Positions 1 to 8,917 of a stretch of 64,000 nucleotides of DNA are shown piece by piece; the first letter of the stretch is position 1; each line of letters begins with the position of its first letter. The stretch comes from Limimaricola sp. G21655-S1 (GTDB taxonomy: Bacteria; Pseudomonadota; Alphaproteobacteria; Rhodobacterales; Rhodobacteraceae), in NCBI RefSeq assembly GCF_027213785.1, contig NZ_JAPWGO010000016.1, positions 1 through 64,000 of the forward strand. The letters run 5' to 3'. A model generated the notes under the pieces. It saw only the letters and a list, made by a program, of their open reading frames with translations, ran no database searches and had not been told where the DNA came from. The position numbers were made by a program, and so were the translations under genes.

Positions 1-1603
1 CCGGTCGCCCCGGTCAGGGTGACCGTCACCATTTCGTCGCCGTCGTCGACGTCGTCATTGGCGACCGACATGGTCAGCGTGCCGACCCCGTTCGTGAAGC
101 TGACGTCTTGGCTCTGGCCCGTCGCCGTGCCGGTGTCGTAGGTCACCGTCAGGGTGCCGGTGAAGCCGGTGTCGCTCAGGCTCAGCCCGAAGGCGAGGTC
201 GGTGGTCCCGGTGTCGCCGGTCTCGACCTGCATCGGCGCGTTGGTGATCGACAGAAGGACGTCGACAGGCGGGGGCGCCACATCGTCCTCGGTGACCATG
301 CCGGTGGCCATGGCGGTGCCGAGCGTCACCGCCGCACCGGTCCCGGTCGCCCCGGTCAGGGTGACCGTCACCATTTCGTCGCCGTCGTCGACGTCGTCAT
401 TGGCGACCGACATGGTCAGCGTGCCGACCCCGTTCGTGAAGTTGACGGTCTGGGTTTGGTTGGTCGCCGTGCCGGTGTCGAAGCTCACCTGCAGAGCGCC
501 GCTGAAGCTGGTGTCGTCCAGGCTCAGGCCGAAGGCGAGATCGGTGGTTCCGGTGTCGCCGCTCTCGGCCATCGTCGGCGCATTGGCGATCGACAGTATG
601 ACGGGAACGACGTCGTCCTCGGTGACCGTGCCGCTGGCGGTCGCGGTGCCGAGCGTCGCCACCACGCCGGTGCCGGTGGCCCCGGTCAGGGTGACCCCCA
701 CCATCTCGTCGCCGTCGTCGACATCGTCATTGTCGACCGGCACGATCAGCGTGCCGAGGCCATTGACGAAGATGACGTCCTGAGTCTGGGCGGCCGCTGT
801 GCCGACGCTGAAGCTCACCTGCAGAGTGCCGCTGAAGGCGGTGTCGTCCACGCTCAGGTCGAAGGCCAGGTTGGTGGCCCCCGTATCACCGGTCTCGGTC
901 ATCATCGGCGCATCGGCGATCGAGAGAACGATGGCCGTGCCGTCGTCTTCGGTGACCATGCCGCTGGCCGTCGTGGCGCCGAGCGCCACCGTCGTGCCGG
1001 TACCTGTGGCCCCGGTCAGGGTGACCGCCACCATCTCGGTGCCGTTGGCCAGGTCGTCATTGGGGACCTGCACGTTCAGCGTGCCGATGCCTCCCGTGAA
1101 AGTGACGGTTTGGGTCTGACCGGTCGCCGTGCCGGTGTCGAAGCCCACCTGCAGATCGCCGTTGAAGCCGGTATCGTTCAGGTTCAGGCCGAAGGCCAGG
1201 GTGGTGGCTCCGGTATCGCCGTTCTCGACCAGCATCGGCGCGTCGGCGATCGAGAGAAGGATGGCAGTGACGTCGTCCTCGGTGACCATGCCGCTGGCGG
1301 TGGCGGTGCCGAGCGTCACCGTCGCGCCGATTCCAATGGCCCCGGTCAGGGTGACCACCCTCGTATCGGTGCCGTTGGGCACGTTGTCATTGACGACCGA
1401 CACGGTCAGCGTGCCGAGCCCGTCGACGAAGTCGACGATCTGGGCCTGACCAGTCACCGCACCGACGTCGAAGCCCACCCGCAGACTGCCGCTGAAGCTC
1501 GTGTCGTCCAGGCTCAGGCCGAAGGCCAGGTCGGTGGACCCGGTGTCGCCGGTCTCGATCCGCGTCGGCGCATCCGCAATTGACAGAACGACGTCGACCG
1601 GCA
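1..1603 (-). repeat. Tandem Calx-beta coding repeats, about 330-base period
   Basis: Four full units and one partial unit encode about 110-residue Calx-beta domains in the peroxidase gene. On the plus strand the same landmark (gtgaccnncacc) recurs at 19, 361, 691, 1021 and 1351, giving periods of 342, 330, 330 and 330; the 342 spacing reflects four extra residues in one linker. Bases 1-99 are identical to 343-441, whereas the other units differ at many sites, so the two leftmost units look recently copied or gene-converted. Each unit reads LSIxDAPxxxETGDTG..., then a NDD(V/L) turn, ...VTLTGATG..., and ends with VTEDD. Confidence 0.9.
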
Positions 1604-4600
1604 CCGGAGGATCGCCCTGAATGACCCTTGTCAGATCGGAGAACTCGATCCGCTCGATATTGTGGAGCTGGTCGGATCCCGTGTCGCCGTCATCGGGGTT
1701 CATGTCCATGACCGTGAGGGTGCCGGCGGCATTCGTGAAGACGGCGTAGTCGACGGCCGGTCCCGCATAGACGGCGGTGTCGATGTCGCCCGGTTTGCCG
1801 CCATCGAGGATCTCGCGCACGATGTAGAGCTCGCTCGGGTTGATCTCGCCCGCCAGCATCCTTTTCTGCAGGTCGCCGACCATGGTGCTCCAGCTCTCGT
1901 TGGTGCCATCCCGGGCAATGCGGACATTGATATAGCTGTCGCCGTCAATGATGTCGTCGCCGCCCAAGCCTTCGATCCGGTCGCTGCCGCCACCGCCCAG
2001 AATGATGTTGCCGGTGCGGAACTCGGTCACGCCCGTCCCGAGCAACTCCTGCAGCCCGTTGATCCGGGCGATGCCCGCCGCGGTCAGGACGCTGCCCTGC
2101 TGGCCGTTGGCGGCCGGCTCGAGCGGTGCCTCCTCGACCACGCCGCCTTCTTCCTCTTCGACGGGCTCGGCTGGCGGGATCGCGCCGAGATCGGTCTCTT
2201 CGGAACCGATCAGCACGTCATTGCCATGCGAGCCGGACAGGCCCTCGACCGCTTCGTAGCGATCCAGGGCCGTGTTCTCGTCCGGCGGGATCGGCGTTTC
2301 GTCGAAGGCCGGCAGGTTCAGGTCGGCATAGACCGAACTGCGCCCGATGTAGCTGACCCAGTCGAAGCCGGACATGCCCTCGTTGCGGGTGATGCCGACG
2401 GCGCTGACCATGATGTCGTCGCCGCCCTCGGCGACGAACTCGTTGAAGCCGTCGCGGCCGAAGAAGACGTCGTGGCCGGCGATGGTGTCGGCGCCGAAGG
2501 CATCCGAATTGTCGCCCATCGCGCCGTCCTGGCTGCCGCCCTCGAACCAGTCGTCGCCTTCACCGCCGATCGGCGCCTCGTTGGTGGTGGTGCCGAGGAT
2601 GAAGTCGTTGCCCGGTCCCGCGAAGACCTCCGAGAAGTCCTCGCCGGTGATGATGAAGTCGGAGCCTCGGCCGCCGATGATCAGGTTCTCGCCCGGGCCG
2701 CCATGGATGACGTCGTTACCGTCATTGCCCTTGATGACGTCGTCGCCACCGAGATCGGTGATGATGTCGTCGCCGGCGCCGCCGTCGATGTTGTCGTTGC
2801 CATGGCCGCCTTCGATGCGGTCATTGCCGCCGTCGCCCCAGATCGAGTCGTCGCCGATGCCGGCGATCAGGGTGTCATCGTTGTCGGTGCCGCCGAGCAC
2901 CACGTGGTCGCCGCCGGTGAACTGCAACGAGTTCTCGTTGGCGCGGATCACCAGCTTGTTCACCTGCGGGTCGAAGAGCGACGCCTCGAACGGGTCATCG
3001 CTGCCCATCCCGTGGTTGTACTGCTTGGTCTGGTCGACCTCCAGGACGTAGCTCGGCGTCGCGAAGACGTCGATCGGCAGGTGCGTGGCGTCGGTGTTCT
3101 CGACGATCATGCTGGCGAAGGAGTTGTTCTCGAGTTCCGCCAGGAAGTTCATGCTCGCCGTGCGCGCCAGGTAGTAGAACCGGTCGCCGTCCTGAAGCGC
3201 CTCGAGCTGGGTCTCGAAGATGAAGTTGAAGGTGGAGCCGAGCATGCCGCCGAAGGGCGCGATCGCCTCGGCGAGACCGCCGATCCAGAAATCGACTTTG
3301 TCGAGGCCACCCTTGTCGCTGGCATAGCTGCCGGTGGCGTTCAGGAAGGCCTGCCGGTCGAGCGGCGCGCCTTCACCGCCGAAGACCAGCTTCATCGCGG
3401 CATCGCGCTTCTCGGCCAGGGTCTGCGCGGCGTCCAAGGTGGCATGGGTGCCATAGGCCGCGATGAAGTTCACGACCGAGGCCGGGTTCTTGATGTTGAG
3501 GGTGAAGTCGAACCAGCTGTCATAGGGCTTGAGCTGGGTGTCGCCGGTCATGGTGTAGAACTGCTCCCGCGCCATGTTCAGCGTCGGTATCGCCGTGTCG
3601 CGGCCGCGGGCGAGGTTGATCGCCGCAAGATCGAGCGGCAGGCCCAGCAGGTTCGAGCGCAGCGCGTCGGTGACGAACTCGTCGATCTCGTTGCCCACCT
3701 GGCGGGTCATGCCGCGCACCACCGCGCCGGCGGCCATGTCGGCATGGATCTCGCCGCCCTTGTTGTACTCGATCGGGTTGAGGAAGGCCTCGATCAGACC
3801 GATCTGCTCGGCGTCCTGCGTGCTCCAATCGGTGCCGACCGCGTTGAAGGACGGGTCGAGCCGGTCGATGGTCTCGGTCAGCATCGAGTGACCGAAGCGG
3901 TAGACCGTATGCGCGAACTCGGCGAGGATCGACGGGTCGATCGTGGTGTCATAGCCGACCGGGGCCAGGAACACGTCGATCTGCGGCTGCATCTTGCGCG
4001 CGAAGTCCTCGAAGACGAGGTGCTGGTACTGCATCTCGGTGCCGAACTTGGCGAGCTGGAACAGCCGCGCGCCATCCCATTGCAGCGTGGAGAAGTCGAC
4101 GGTCGCAGGATCGGTGCCGTCCGGCAGCTTGACCCGCAGCCACTCGTTGAGGAAGGCGAGATCGGCCGCCGTCTCTTCGGGCGTCCCGCTCTCGTTCACC
4201 ATGGCCGGCATGATCACCTGGTTGATCGAGTAATCGACCAGACGGTTGTGCTCGGAATGGAAGATGTGATGCACCGCGGTCAGGCCGATATTCTCGTTCA
4301 CCCGCCCGTCGCCGGCCATGAAGTGCGCGTCCAGCAGTTCGTTGTCGTATTGCTCGTTGATCCCGAAGCCGTTCGCGATCAGCACGCTGTTGGGTATGCC
4401 GTCATCGTCCGGCGTGATCTGGATGTCCGGCGTGGCGGGGTTGCGGTCATGGTCGACCGTGCCCGGCACGGCGTTATGGGCGATGTCGACGAGGAAGGCG
4501 TGGCCGGTTTTCGCCGCGAACGTCGCGTCCACCCGGGCGTTAGGGTTGCCCTCCATGATCGTGCCATCGGCCATCACCACCTGCGGGAAGCCGTTCGGCC

Positions 4601-6758
4601 CCATCTCGGCGTTGCCGTAGAGATCGGTGATCAGCGCCGGAACCGCCAGCACGTCGGCATCGTCGAGCTCGATGCCGAGAATGTCGCGGGCCTGTGCCTT
4701 GACGTCGGCCCAGGTGGCCATGCCGCCATTGCTGCCGGTGATGAGCTTGCCCGTTTCGACCGGCTTGTTGTTCGCGTCGAGAATCCACTCACGCAGGAAC
4801 ACCTGATGCGAGGGGTGCGAAGAGTAGGTCTGGTTCTGGTCGACATGCGGCGTCGTCTGGTTCTCGGGGTCGATCGACGCGCGGGTCAGTGCCATGAAAT
4901 TGGTATTGCTGCCCTCGACATAGAGGGGATCGTCGGGCTGCAGCGGCATGTAGATGGTGCCGTTGCCTCCCTTGGTCACGAGATCGAGCCCGTGGTCGAA
5001 GAACTGGCCGAACAGCGTCATCCATGAGTTGAAGGGTGCCGAGAGGCCTTCGTCGGGCGCCCGGTTCTCGATGACCAGCCCCCCATTCTCATCGGTCTGA
5101 AGGCCGAAATCGTCGAGCAGACCCTGTAGGGCCGCCGCGGTTTCCTCGGGCGTACCTGCCGTGTTGGCGGCGGCCTGCGCGATTGCGAGGTCGTCATTGG
5201 CCGCGTCGAGCGCGGCTGTGGCATTATCCGCCGCCACCTGGGCCGTGGCCCGGTCTACATCGGCATCGTTCCTGAGCGTCGTGAGTTCACCGATGTTCGA
5301 CTGCGCGAGAGCGGGCGCGCCGCTGAAGGCGTCAAGGGCAGACGTGATTGTCGCCGCATCGGCCGGAAGGAAACCGCCTTCTTCGATCCCTTCGATCGCT
5401 GTCCGGAGGTCGTTTGCCAGGGCCTCGAGGGCCTGAGCGCCATCTGTGGGGTTGTCGCCAAGCGCGGTCACGACGGCGCCGGCCGCCGTGACGGCACTGC
5501 TGGCCGCAGCCATGGCCGCGTCAAAGGCGTTGGTCGCGGCGGTCGTGGCGTCGTTGAAGGCGACCAGATCGGCCTGGTACTGCGTTTCGGCGGCGGCATG
5601 GGCGGCTTGCGCGGTGGCCCACTGGTCATGTGCCGTCTCGAACGCCGGGACATCCGGGAAATCGGCGGGAAGGGGCTCGGCGGCGGCATGGGCCTCTTGC
5701 GCGTCGACCCACTGGGCATATGCCGTCTCGAACGCCGCGACATCCGGGAAATCGGTGGCAAGGGGCTCGATGGGCGCATCGGCGTCCCACTCGGCAAGTG
5801 CCGTATCGTACGCCGTGGAATCCGGGAAATCGGCAGGATCGGGCTCGTTAGCGGCATGGGCCACTTGCGCCTCGACCCACAAGGCATGTGCCGTCTCGAA
5901 CGCCGCGACACCCGGGAAATCGGTGGCAAGGGGCTCGGGGTCGGTGGGCGCAGCATCGACCCACTGGGCATATGCCGTATTGAAATCGGCCGTGACGACG
6001 TAATCCGCTTGCACCGGCTCGGTGAGGGTGAATGGCGGGACCGGAACCGGTTCGCCGGGCATGTCGTTGAGGGCGGTGATCAGGTTCCCGGCCGCAGTCT
6101 GGGCGGCGGAGATGGCCGAGGGAACCCCGGTGGCCATGGTCACACCCGCCGTGTAGCTCAGCTGCAGCGCCGTGGCCGCGTTCAGGGCGGCAACGGCAGC
6201 CGAGGCATCGGCGCTGGCCCCGGAGACGACCGCCGTGGCGGCCTCGACCTCGGCATTCGCGCCATTGGCGTTCAGCGTGGCCTTGTAGGCGGCACTGATC
6301 GCGTTCGTGGCCGCCGTCTGGGCGGTGCCCTCGACGCCTGCGGCCTTCAGCGCCGCGCGAATCGCAGCGGGGTTGGAGACGTCCTGGGTGACGATCAGGT
6401 TGGAGATGGTCCGGGGATCGGCGTCGGCGACATCCCCGTTCGTCCCGTAATCGTTGTTGGTGATCGTGCCGCCCGGCCCGAACGACATCATGTCGCCATC
6501 TTGCTCGTCGAGGTAGTAGGGCGTGGTCAGACGCGGAAAGGCCTGATCGGCTTGGCCGAAGTCGGTCTGCCCCGCGACGAGGTTGTTCAGGCTGCCATCG
6601 ACGGTGCGCAAGCCGAAGCTCAGATTGGGCGCGTTGCCGATCAGTTGGAGAAGACTCGTCCGGGGATCGGCGCCGGATTTCATGGCTTCGGTATGTGCCT
6701 CTGCGATCTTGATCTGCGCCAGAATGAAATCGAGATCGGATTTGATGTAGTTCGCCAT
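1..6758 (-). CDS. Giant animal-type haem peroxidase with RTX and Calx-beta repeats (C-terminus beyond window)
   Basis: Starts at ATG 6758 behind a good AGGAGA ribosome site (7-base spacing); 2252 codons are visible with no stop. There is no N-terminal signal peptide. Order: an Ala-rich head (about 1-540) holding tandem 30-residue repeats; an animal haem peroxidase domain (about 560-1190); RTX nonapeptides such as GGHGNDNIDGGAGDD (about 1285-1370); a mixed acidic region; then Calx-beta units from about 1718. Peroxidase landmarks are all visible: FGQFFDHGLDL with distal His589, RVNE with Arg819 and Glu822, the HSEHNR helix, YRFGH with proximal His957, and ARGRDTAIPTLN near 1050. The Asp after the distal His that binds calcium in mammalian enzymes is Gly. 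Bacterial members of this superfamily are known to carry RTX tails, which implies type I secretion; no type I exporter is in the window. Likely an extracellular H2O2- or halide-using oxidase; substrate unknown. Confidence 0.88.
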   Translation of the reverse strand, partial: MANYIKSDLDFILAQIKIAEAHTEAMKSGADPRTSLLQLIGNAPNLSFGLRTVDGSLNNLVAGQTDFGQADQAFPRLTTPYYLDEQDGDMMSFGPGGTITNNDYGTNGDVADADPRTISNLIVTQDVSNPAAIRAALKAAGVEGTAQTAATNAISAAYKATLNANGANAEVEAATAVVSGASADASAAVAALNAATALQLSYTAGVTMATGVPSAISAAQTAAGNLITALNDMPGEPVPVPPFTLTEPVQADYVVTADFNTAYAQWVDAAPTDPEPLATDFPGVAAFETAHALWVEAQVAHAANEPDPADFPDSTAYDTALAEWDADAPIEPLATDFPDVAAFETAYAQWVDAQEAHAAAEPLPADFPDVPAFETAHDQWATAQAAHAAAETQYQADLVAFNDATTAATNAFDAAMAAASSAVTAAGAVVTALGDNPTDGAQALEALANDLRTAIEGIEEGGFLPADAATITSALDAFSGAPALAQSNIGELTTLRNDADVDRATAQVAADNATAALDAANDDLAIAQAAANTAGTPEETAAALQGLLDDFGLQTDENGGLVIENRAPDEGLSAPFNSWMTLFGQFFDHGLDLVTKGGNGTIYMPLQPDDPLYVEGSNTNFMALTRASIDPENQTTPHVDQNQTYSSHPSHQVFLREWILDANNKPVETGKLITGSNGGMATWADVKAQARDILGIELDDADVLAVPALITDLYGNAEMGPNGFPQVVMADGTIMEGNPNARVDATFAAKTGHAFLVDIAHNAVPGTVDHDRNPATPDIQITPDDDGIPNSVLIANGFGINEQYDNELLDAHFMAGDGRVNENIGLTAVHHIFHSEHNRLVDYSINQVIMPAMVNESGTPEETAADLAFLNEWLRVKLPDGTDPATVDFSTLQWDGARLFQLAKFGTEMQYQHLVFEDFARKMQPQIDVFLAPVGYDTTIDPSILAEFAHTVYRFGHSMLTETIDRLDPSFNAVGTDWSTQDAEQIGLIEAFLNPIEYNKGGEIHADMAAGAVVRGMTRQVGNEIDEFVTDALRSNLLGLPLDLAAINLARGRDTAIPTLNMAREQFYTMTGDTQLKPYDSWFDFTLNIKNPASVVNFIAAYGTHATLDAAQTLAEKRDAAMKLVFGGEGAPLDRQAFLNATGSYASDKGGLDKVDFWIGGLAEAIAPFGGMLGSTFNFIFETQLEALQDGDRFYYLARTASMNFLAELENNSFASMIVENTDATHLPIDVFATPSYVLEVDQTKQYNHGMGSDDPFEASLFDPQVNKLVIRANENSLQFTGGDHVVLGGTDNDDTLIAGIGDDSIWGDGGNDRIEGGHGNDNIDGGAGDDIITDLGGDDVIKGNDGNDVIHGGPGENLIIGGRGSDFIITGEDFSEVFAGPGNDFILGTTTNEAPIGGEGDDWFEGGSQDGAMGDNSDAFGADTIAGHDVFFGRDGFNEFVAEGGDDIMVSAVGITRNEGMSGFDWVSYIGRSSVYADLNLPAFDETPIPPDENTALDRYEAVEGLSGSHGNDVLIGSEETDLGAIPPAEPVEEEEGGVVEEAPLEPAANGQQGSVLTAAGIARINGLQELLGTGVTEFRTGNIILGGGGSDRIEGLGGDDIIDGDSYINVRIARDGTNESWSTMVGDLQKRMLAGEINPSELYIVREILDGGKPGDIDTAVYAGPAVDYAVFTNAAGTLTVMDMNPDDGDTGSDQLHNIERIEFSDLTRVIQGDPPVPVDVVLSIADAPTRIETGDTGSTDLAFGLSLDDTSFSGSLRVGFDVGAVTGQAQIVDFVDGLGTLTVSVVNDNVPNGTDTRVVTLTGAIGIGATVTLGTATASGMVTEDDVTAILLSIADAPMLVENGDTGATTLAFGLNLNDTGFNGDLQVGFDTGTATGQTQTVTFTGGIGTLNVQVPNDDLANGTEMVAVTLTGATGTGTTVALGATTASGMVTEDDGTAIVLSIADAPMMTETGDTGATNLAFDLSVDDTAFSGTLQVSFSVGTAAAQTQDVIFVNGLGTLIVPVDNDDVDDGDEMVGVTLTGATGTGVVATLGTATASGTVTEDDVVPVILSIANAPTMAESGDTGTTDLAFGLSLDDTSFSGALQVSFDTGTATNQTQTVNFTNGVGTLTMSVANDDVDDGDEMVTVTLTGATGTGAAVTLGTAMATGMVTEDDVAPPPVDVLLSITNAPMQVETGDTGTTDLAFGLSLSDTGFTGTLTVTYDTGTATGQSQDVSFTNGVGTLTMSVANDDVDDGDEMVTVTLTGAT
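5589..5960 (-). repeat. Tandem 90-base repeats coding the 30-residue ADFPxxxAFETAxxxW unit
   Basis: Within the N-terminal region of the peroxidase gene, units start (plus-strand coordinates) at 5589, 5679, 5769, 5847 and 5937, giving lengths 90, 90, 78 and 90 before a degenerate fifth copy. Each codes for a version of ADFPDVAAFETAYAQW followed by VDAQEAHAAAEPL. The 78-base unit lacks four residues (the AQxAH part). The units are Ala/Glu-rich with regularly spaced aromatic residues and read as helix pairs, so a coiled-coil or helical-rod spacer is a reasonable inference. I do not recognise the unit as a named domain. Confidence 0.85.
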
Positions 6759-7444
6759 AACAACTCTCCTAAAAAGGCTTTGCCGAAACACGACGAACGG
6801 AAAGCCATAATACTCTCAAAAGCCGGCGATCACGCAGAGCACTCCACGCATCCATGAGGATAATGATTTGATAGTGCCGGTCGCATCAATCCAGCAAAGT
6901 CCCTAAGGCAAAAGGTGGATCATGATGCGAACGAATTAGATGAATCAACGCGCTAGGAGGGGCTCATAATCATTTTGCCTTAGTTCACATCGGGAGAAAC
7001 TATCCGCACGGTCTAATGACTAAGTTCTAAGGGGCCCTGCGGCGGGGATCGGCTAGGCATGAGACGTAACGTCAGACAAAAAGACGTTGCATTTTTGGCT
7101 TTTTTGTCTTCGTTTTTCGCGCCATCAGTTTACGAAAGCCACCTGATCATTGGTGAGTTTTCAATGGAAAAATATGAATCGCCGGATGGGCCTTCTAGTG
7201 CGTTCGGTTCGAAGTATTCCGAAAATGATCGAGCGCTTACCGACAGTTCCGGCGCCGGACGCTATTGAGGTTCTGAGAAAAGATCATGGAAATCCTCAAT
7301 CGGAACGGAGCCGTGCCCAGTACCCGGCAAAGGATCGACAGCATCGGTATCCGCGACCACCTTAGGGCGGCTAGCCCAAACGTATGATCCGCCCCGGTGC
7401 GGGCGCCAATTCGAGGACGATGTGAGCCGTCCGCACAAACGTAT
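6759..7444. other. Gene-poor, relatively AT-rich intergenic stretch
   Basis: No gene I can support. Base composition is clearly richer in A and T than the flanks (for example 6760-7170). The left end must hold the promoter and the ribosome site (6765-6770 on the minus strand) of the peroxidase gene. A 69-codon plus-strand frame (7059-7268) exists but has no recognisable domain and no convincing ribosome site. The stretch abuts the integrase remnant and may be leftover mobile-element DNA. Confidence 0.5.
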
Positions 7445-7897
7445 TCAGCATGCCGCCTTGTCGACCGCTACCAAGTCTTGTTGCCGCGCGCATCGATGAC
7501 GTAGCCACCGGCCCGTTCTGCCGCCTGAAGGAAGCTGATGCCCTTCCCATCGCCCTTGAGGCGAAGAGACGTCACTACATCCTCGGAGAGGCTCATGCAG
7601 TCGGCGTTGACGTTGCTGCCCCCCGATGGCTGCAGTTCCGGACCGGCAACACCCATCCGCAGCATGTGCTTGCCCGGCAGATCTACGTCCCGACAACGCA
7701 GGTGCTATCAGAATTCGTCTACCTGGTTCGCAGGTCGCACGGCTCTGGCTGCCGCTACTCGGGCTGACCTTCGTACGCAGCGAATACGAGATCTTTGGTG
7801 AGGAATAGTGACGCCTTAGCTCCACCGGCACGTGCCTACGGAAGCGGAAGATGCCGTCTTTGGTGAAAGTGTGAGGTGCGGAAATGTACTCCGACAT
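7445..7897 (-). pseudogene. Tyrosine recombinase (phage-type integrase) remnant
   Basis: From ATG 7897 the frame reads FTKDGIFRFRRHVPVELR and then YSLRTKV, the typical N-terminus (DUF6538-like) of tyrosine integrases found in alphaproteobacterial islands. Near 7764 an extra base shifts the frame; in the new frame the integrase-like ARVAAARAV...NQVDEF continues, followed directly by two stops (7708-7710 and 7705-7707), then LPGKHMLRM and, further on, LQAAERAGGYVIDARGNKTW before a third stop at 7468. The catalytic C-terminal domain (R-K-H-R-H-Y) is not visible, so the gene is frameshifted, interrupted and truncated. It lies 62 bases 3' of a tRNA-Thr gene on the same strand, where an island integrase is expected. 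It cannot encode a working recombinase. Confidence 0.8.
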
Positions 7898-7959
7898 GTG
7901 CTACGCCTTGGCTTGATCCGATCGAAAGCCGAGGCGAAACAGTATGTTGGAGGATCTTG

Positions 7960-8035
7960 TGGTGCCGGCAGAGGGACTCGAACCCCCGACCCCCTGATTA
8001 CAAATCAGACGCTCTACCAGCTGAGCTATGCCGGC
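7960..8035 (-). tRNA. tRNA-Thr (anticodon TGT)
   Basis: Full cloverleaf on the minus strand: acceptor GCCGGCA pairs with TGCCGGC, D arm GCTC/GAGC, anticodon stem TCTGA/TCAGG around the loop TTTGTAA giving anticodon TGT, T arm with GGTTCGAGTCC, discriminator A and an encoded CCA (7960-7962). It decodes ACA. The adjacent integrase remnant suggests its 3' end served as an attachment site. Confidence 0.97.
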
Positions 8036-8200
8036 CCCAGGGCCCGATGTAGCCAGACCGCGCGAGGGAGGCAAGCGGCTTGGCGGTGGCGCGTGTTACA
8101 TCCGGCGACAAAACTTCACGTTCTCGCAAGGGGCAGGTGCTGGCCTTAAGGGGCACGCGCGCCCTAGAAGGGAAGCCGCCAGTCCGCAGGAGACCCGCCC

Positions 8201-8917
8201 ATGACCGAGACCGCAGAGCAGATCCTCGTCGTCGACGACGCGCGCGATATCCGTGAGCCGCTGGGCCAGTATCTCAAGAAGCAGGGCTACCGCGTCCGCC
8301 TCGCTGCCAGCGCCGCCGATGCGCGCGGTATCGTCGAGACGGCGCGGATCGGTCTCGTCGTGCTCGACGTGATGATGCCGGGCGAGGACGGGCTGAGCCT
8401 GTGCCGCTGGCTGGTGGCGCGGGGTGGGCCGCCGGTGATCCTGCTCACCGCGATGGCCGACGAGACGGACCGCATCGTCGGGCTGGAGCTCGGCGCCGAT
8501 GATTACGTGACCAAGCCCTTCAACCCGCGTGAATTGCTGGCGCGCATCCGCGCCGTGTTGCGCCGGGCGCCGCCGGCGGCACCGACGCTCGACACCACGC
8601 GCCGCAGCTTCGCGGGCTGGACCCATGATCCGGCGACCAAGTCGCTGCGGCACGAGGATGGGCGCGCGGCCGAGCTGACCTCGGGCGAAAGCCGGCTGCT
8701 GGCGCTGTTTCTGGACTCGCCGCGCACGGTGCTCGATCGGGCGCGGCTGCTCGACCTGATGGCGGGGCGCGAGGCCAAGGCCTATGATCGCGCGATCGAC
8801 AACCAGATCAGCCGGTTGCGGCGCAAGATCGAGGACGACCCAAAGCAGCCGCGCCTGATCGTCACCGAATGGGGCGGCGGTTACCTGCTGGCCGCAGATG
8901 TCGAGGTGGCCCCGTGA
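8201..8917 (+). CDS. OmpR-family response regulator
   Basis: 238 residues: a receiver domain (about 6-120) and a winged-helix DNA-binding domain (about 140-235). Receiver landmarks are the acidic pair Asp12/Asp13, phosphoacceptor Asp56 in VLDVMMPGEDG, the Thr in ILLTA and the Lys in DDYVTKPF. The C-terminal half has the OmpR-type ELTSGESRLLALF, YDRAIDNQISRLRRKIEDD and a GGGYLL wing. Its stop overlaps the start of the following sensor kinase (GTGA), so the two are co-translated as a two-component system. Stimulus and target genes cannot be told from the sequence. Start ATG 8201 follows a ccgcaggaga ribosome site. Confidence 0.93.
   Translation: MTETAEQILVVDDARDIREPLGQYLKKQGYRVRLAASAADARGIVETARIGLVVLDVMMPGEDGLSLCRWLVARGGPPVILLTAMADETDRIVGLELGADDYVTKPFNPRELLARIRAVLRRAPPAAPTLDTTRRSFAGWTHDPATKSLRHEDGRAAELTSGESRLLALFLDSPRTVLDRARLLDLMAGREAKAYDRAIDNQISRLRRKIEDDPKQPRLIVTEWGGGYLLAADVEVAP

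Noticed and set aside
1-1603. Regular spacing suggestive of a CRISPR or satellite array
   Set aside because: Period is 330 bases and the frame is kept throughout; these are coding Calx-beta repeats.
1662-5027. Very long plus-strand open frame (1121 codons) opposite the peroxidase gene
   Set aside because: It is the mirror of the GC-rich peroxidase frame. The minus-strand reading shows clear peroxidase and RTX motifs; the plus-strand product is low-complexity with no domain.
7059-7268. 69-codon plus-strand frame in the AT-rich gap
   Set aside because: No domain, no clear ribosome site, and the region looks like decayed element DNA.
6759-7444. Search for a second copy of the tRNA-Thr 3' end (attR)
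   Set aside because: No repeat of the tRNA 3' sequence was seen in this stretch or elsewhere in the window by eye; it may lie further left or be lost.
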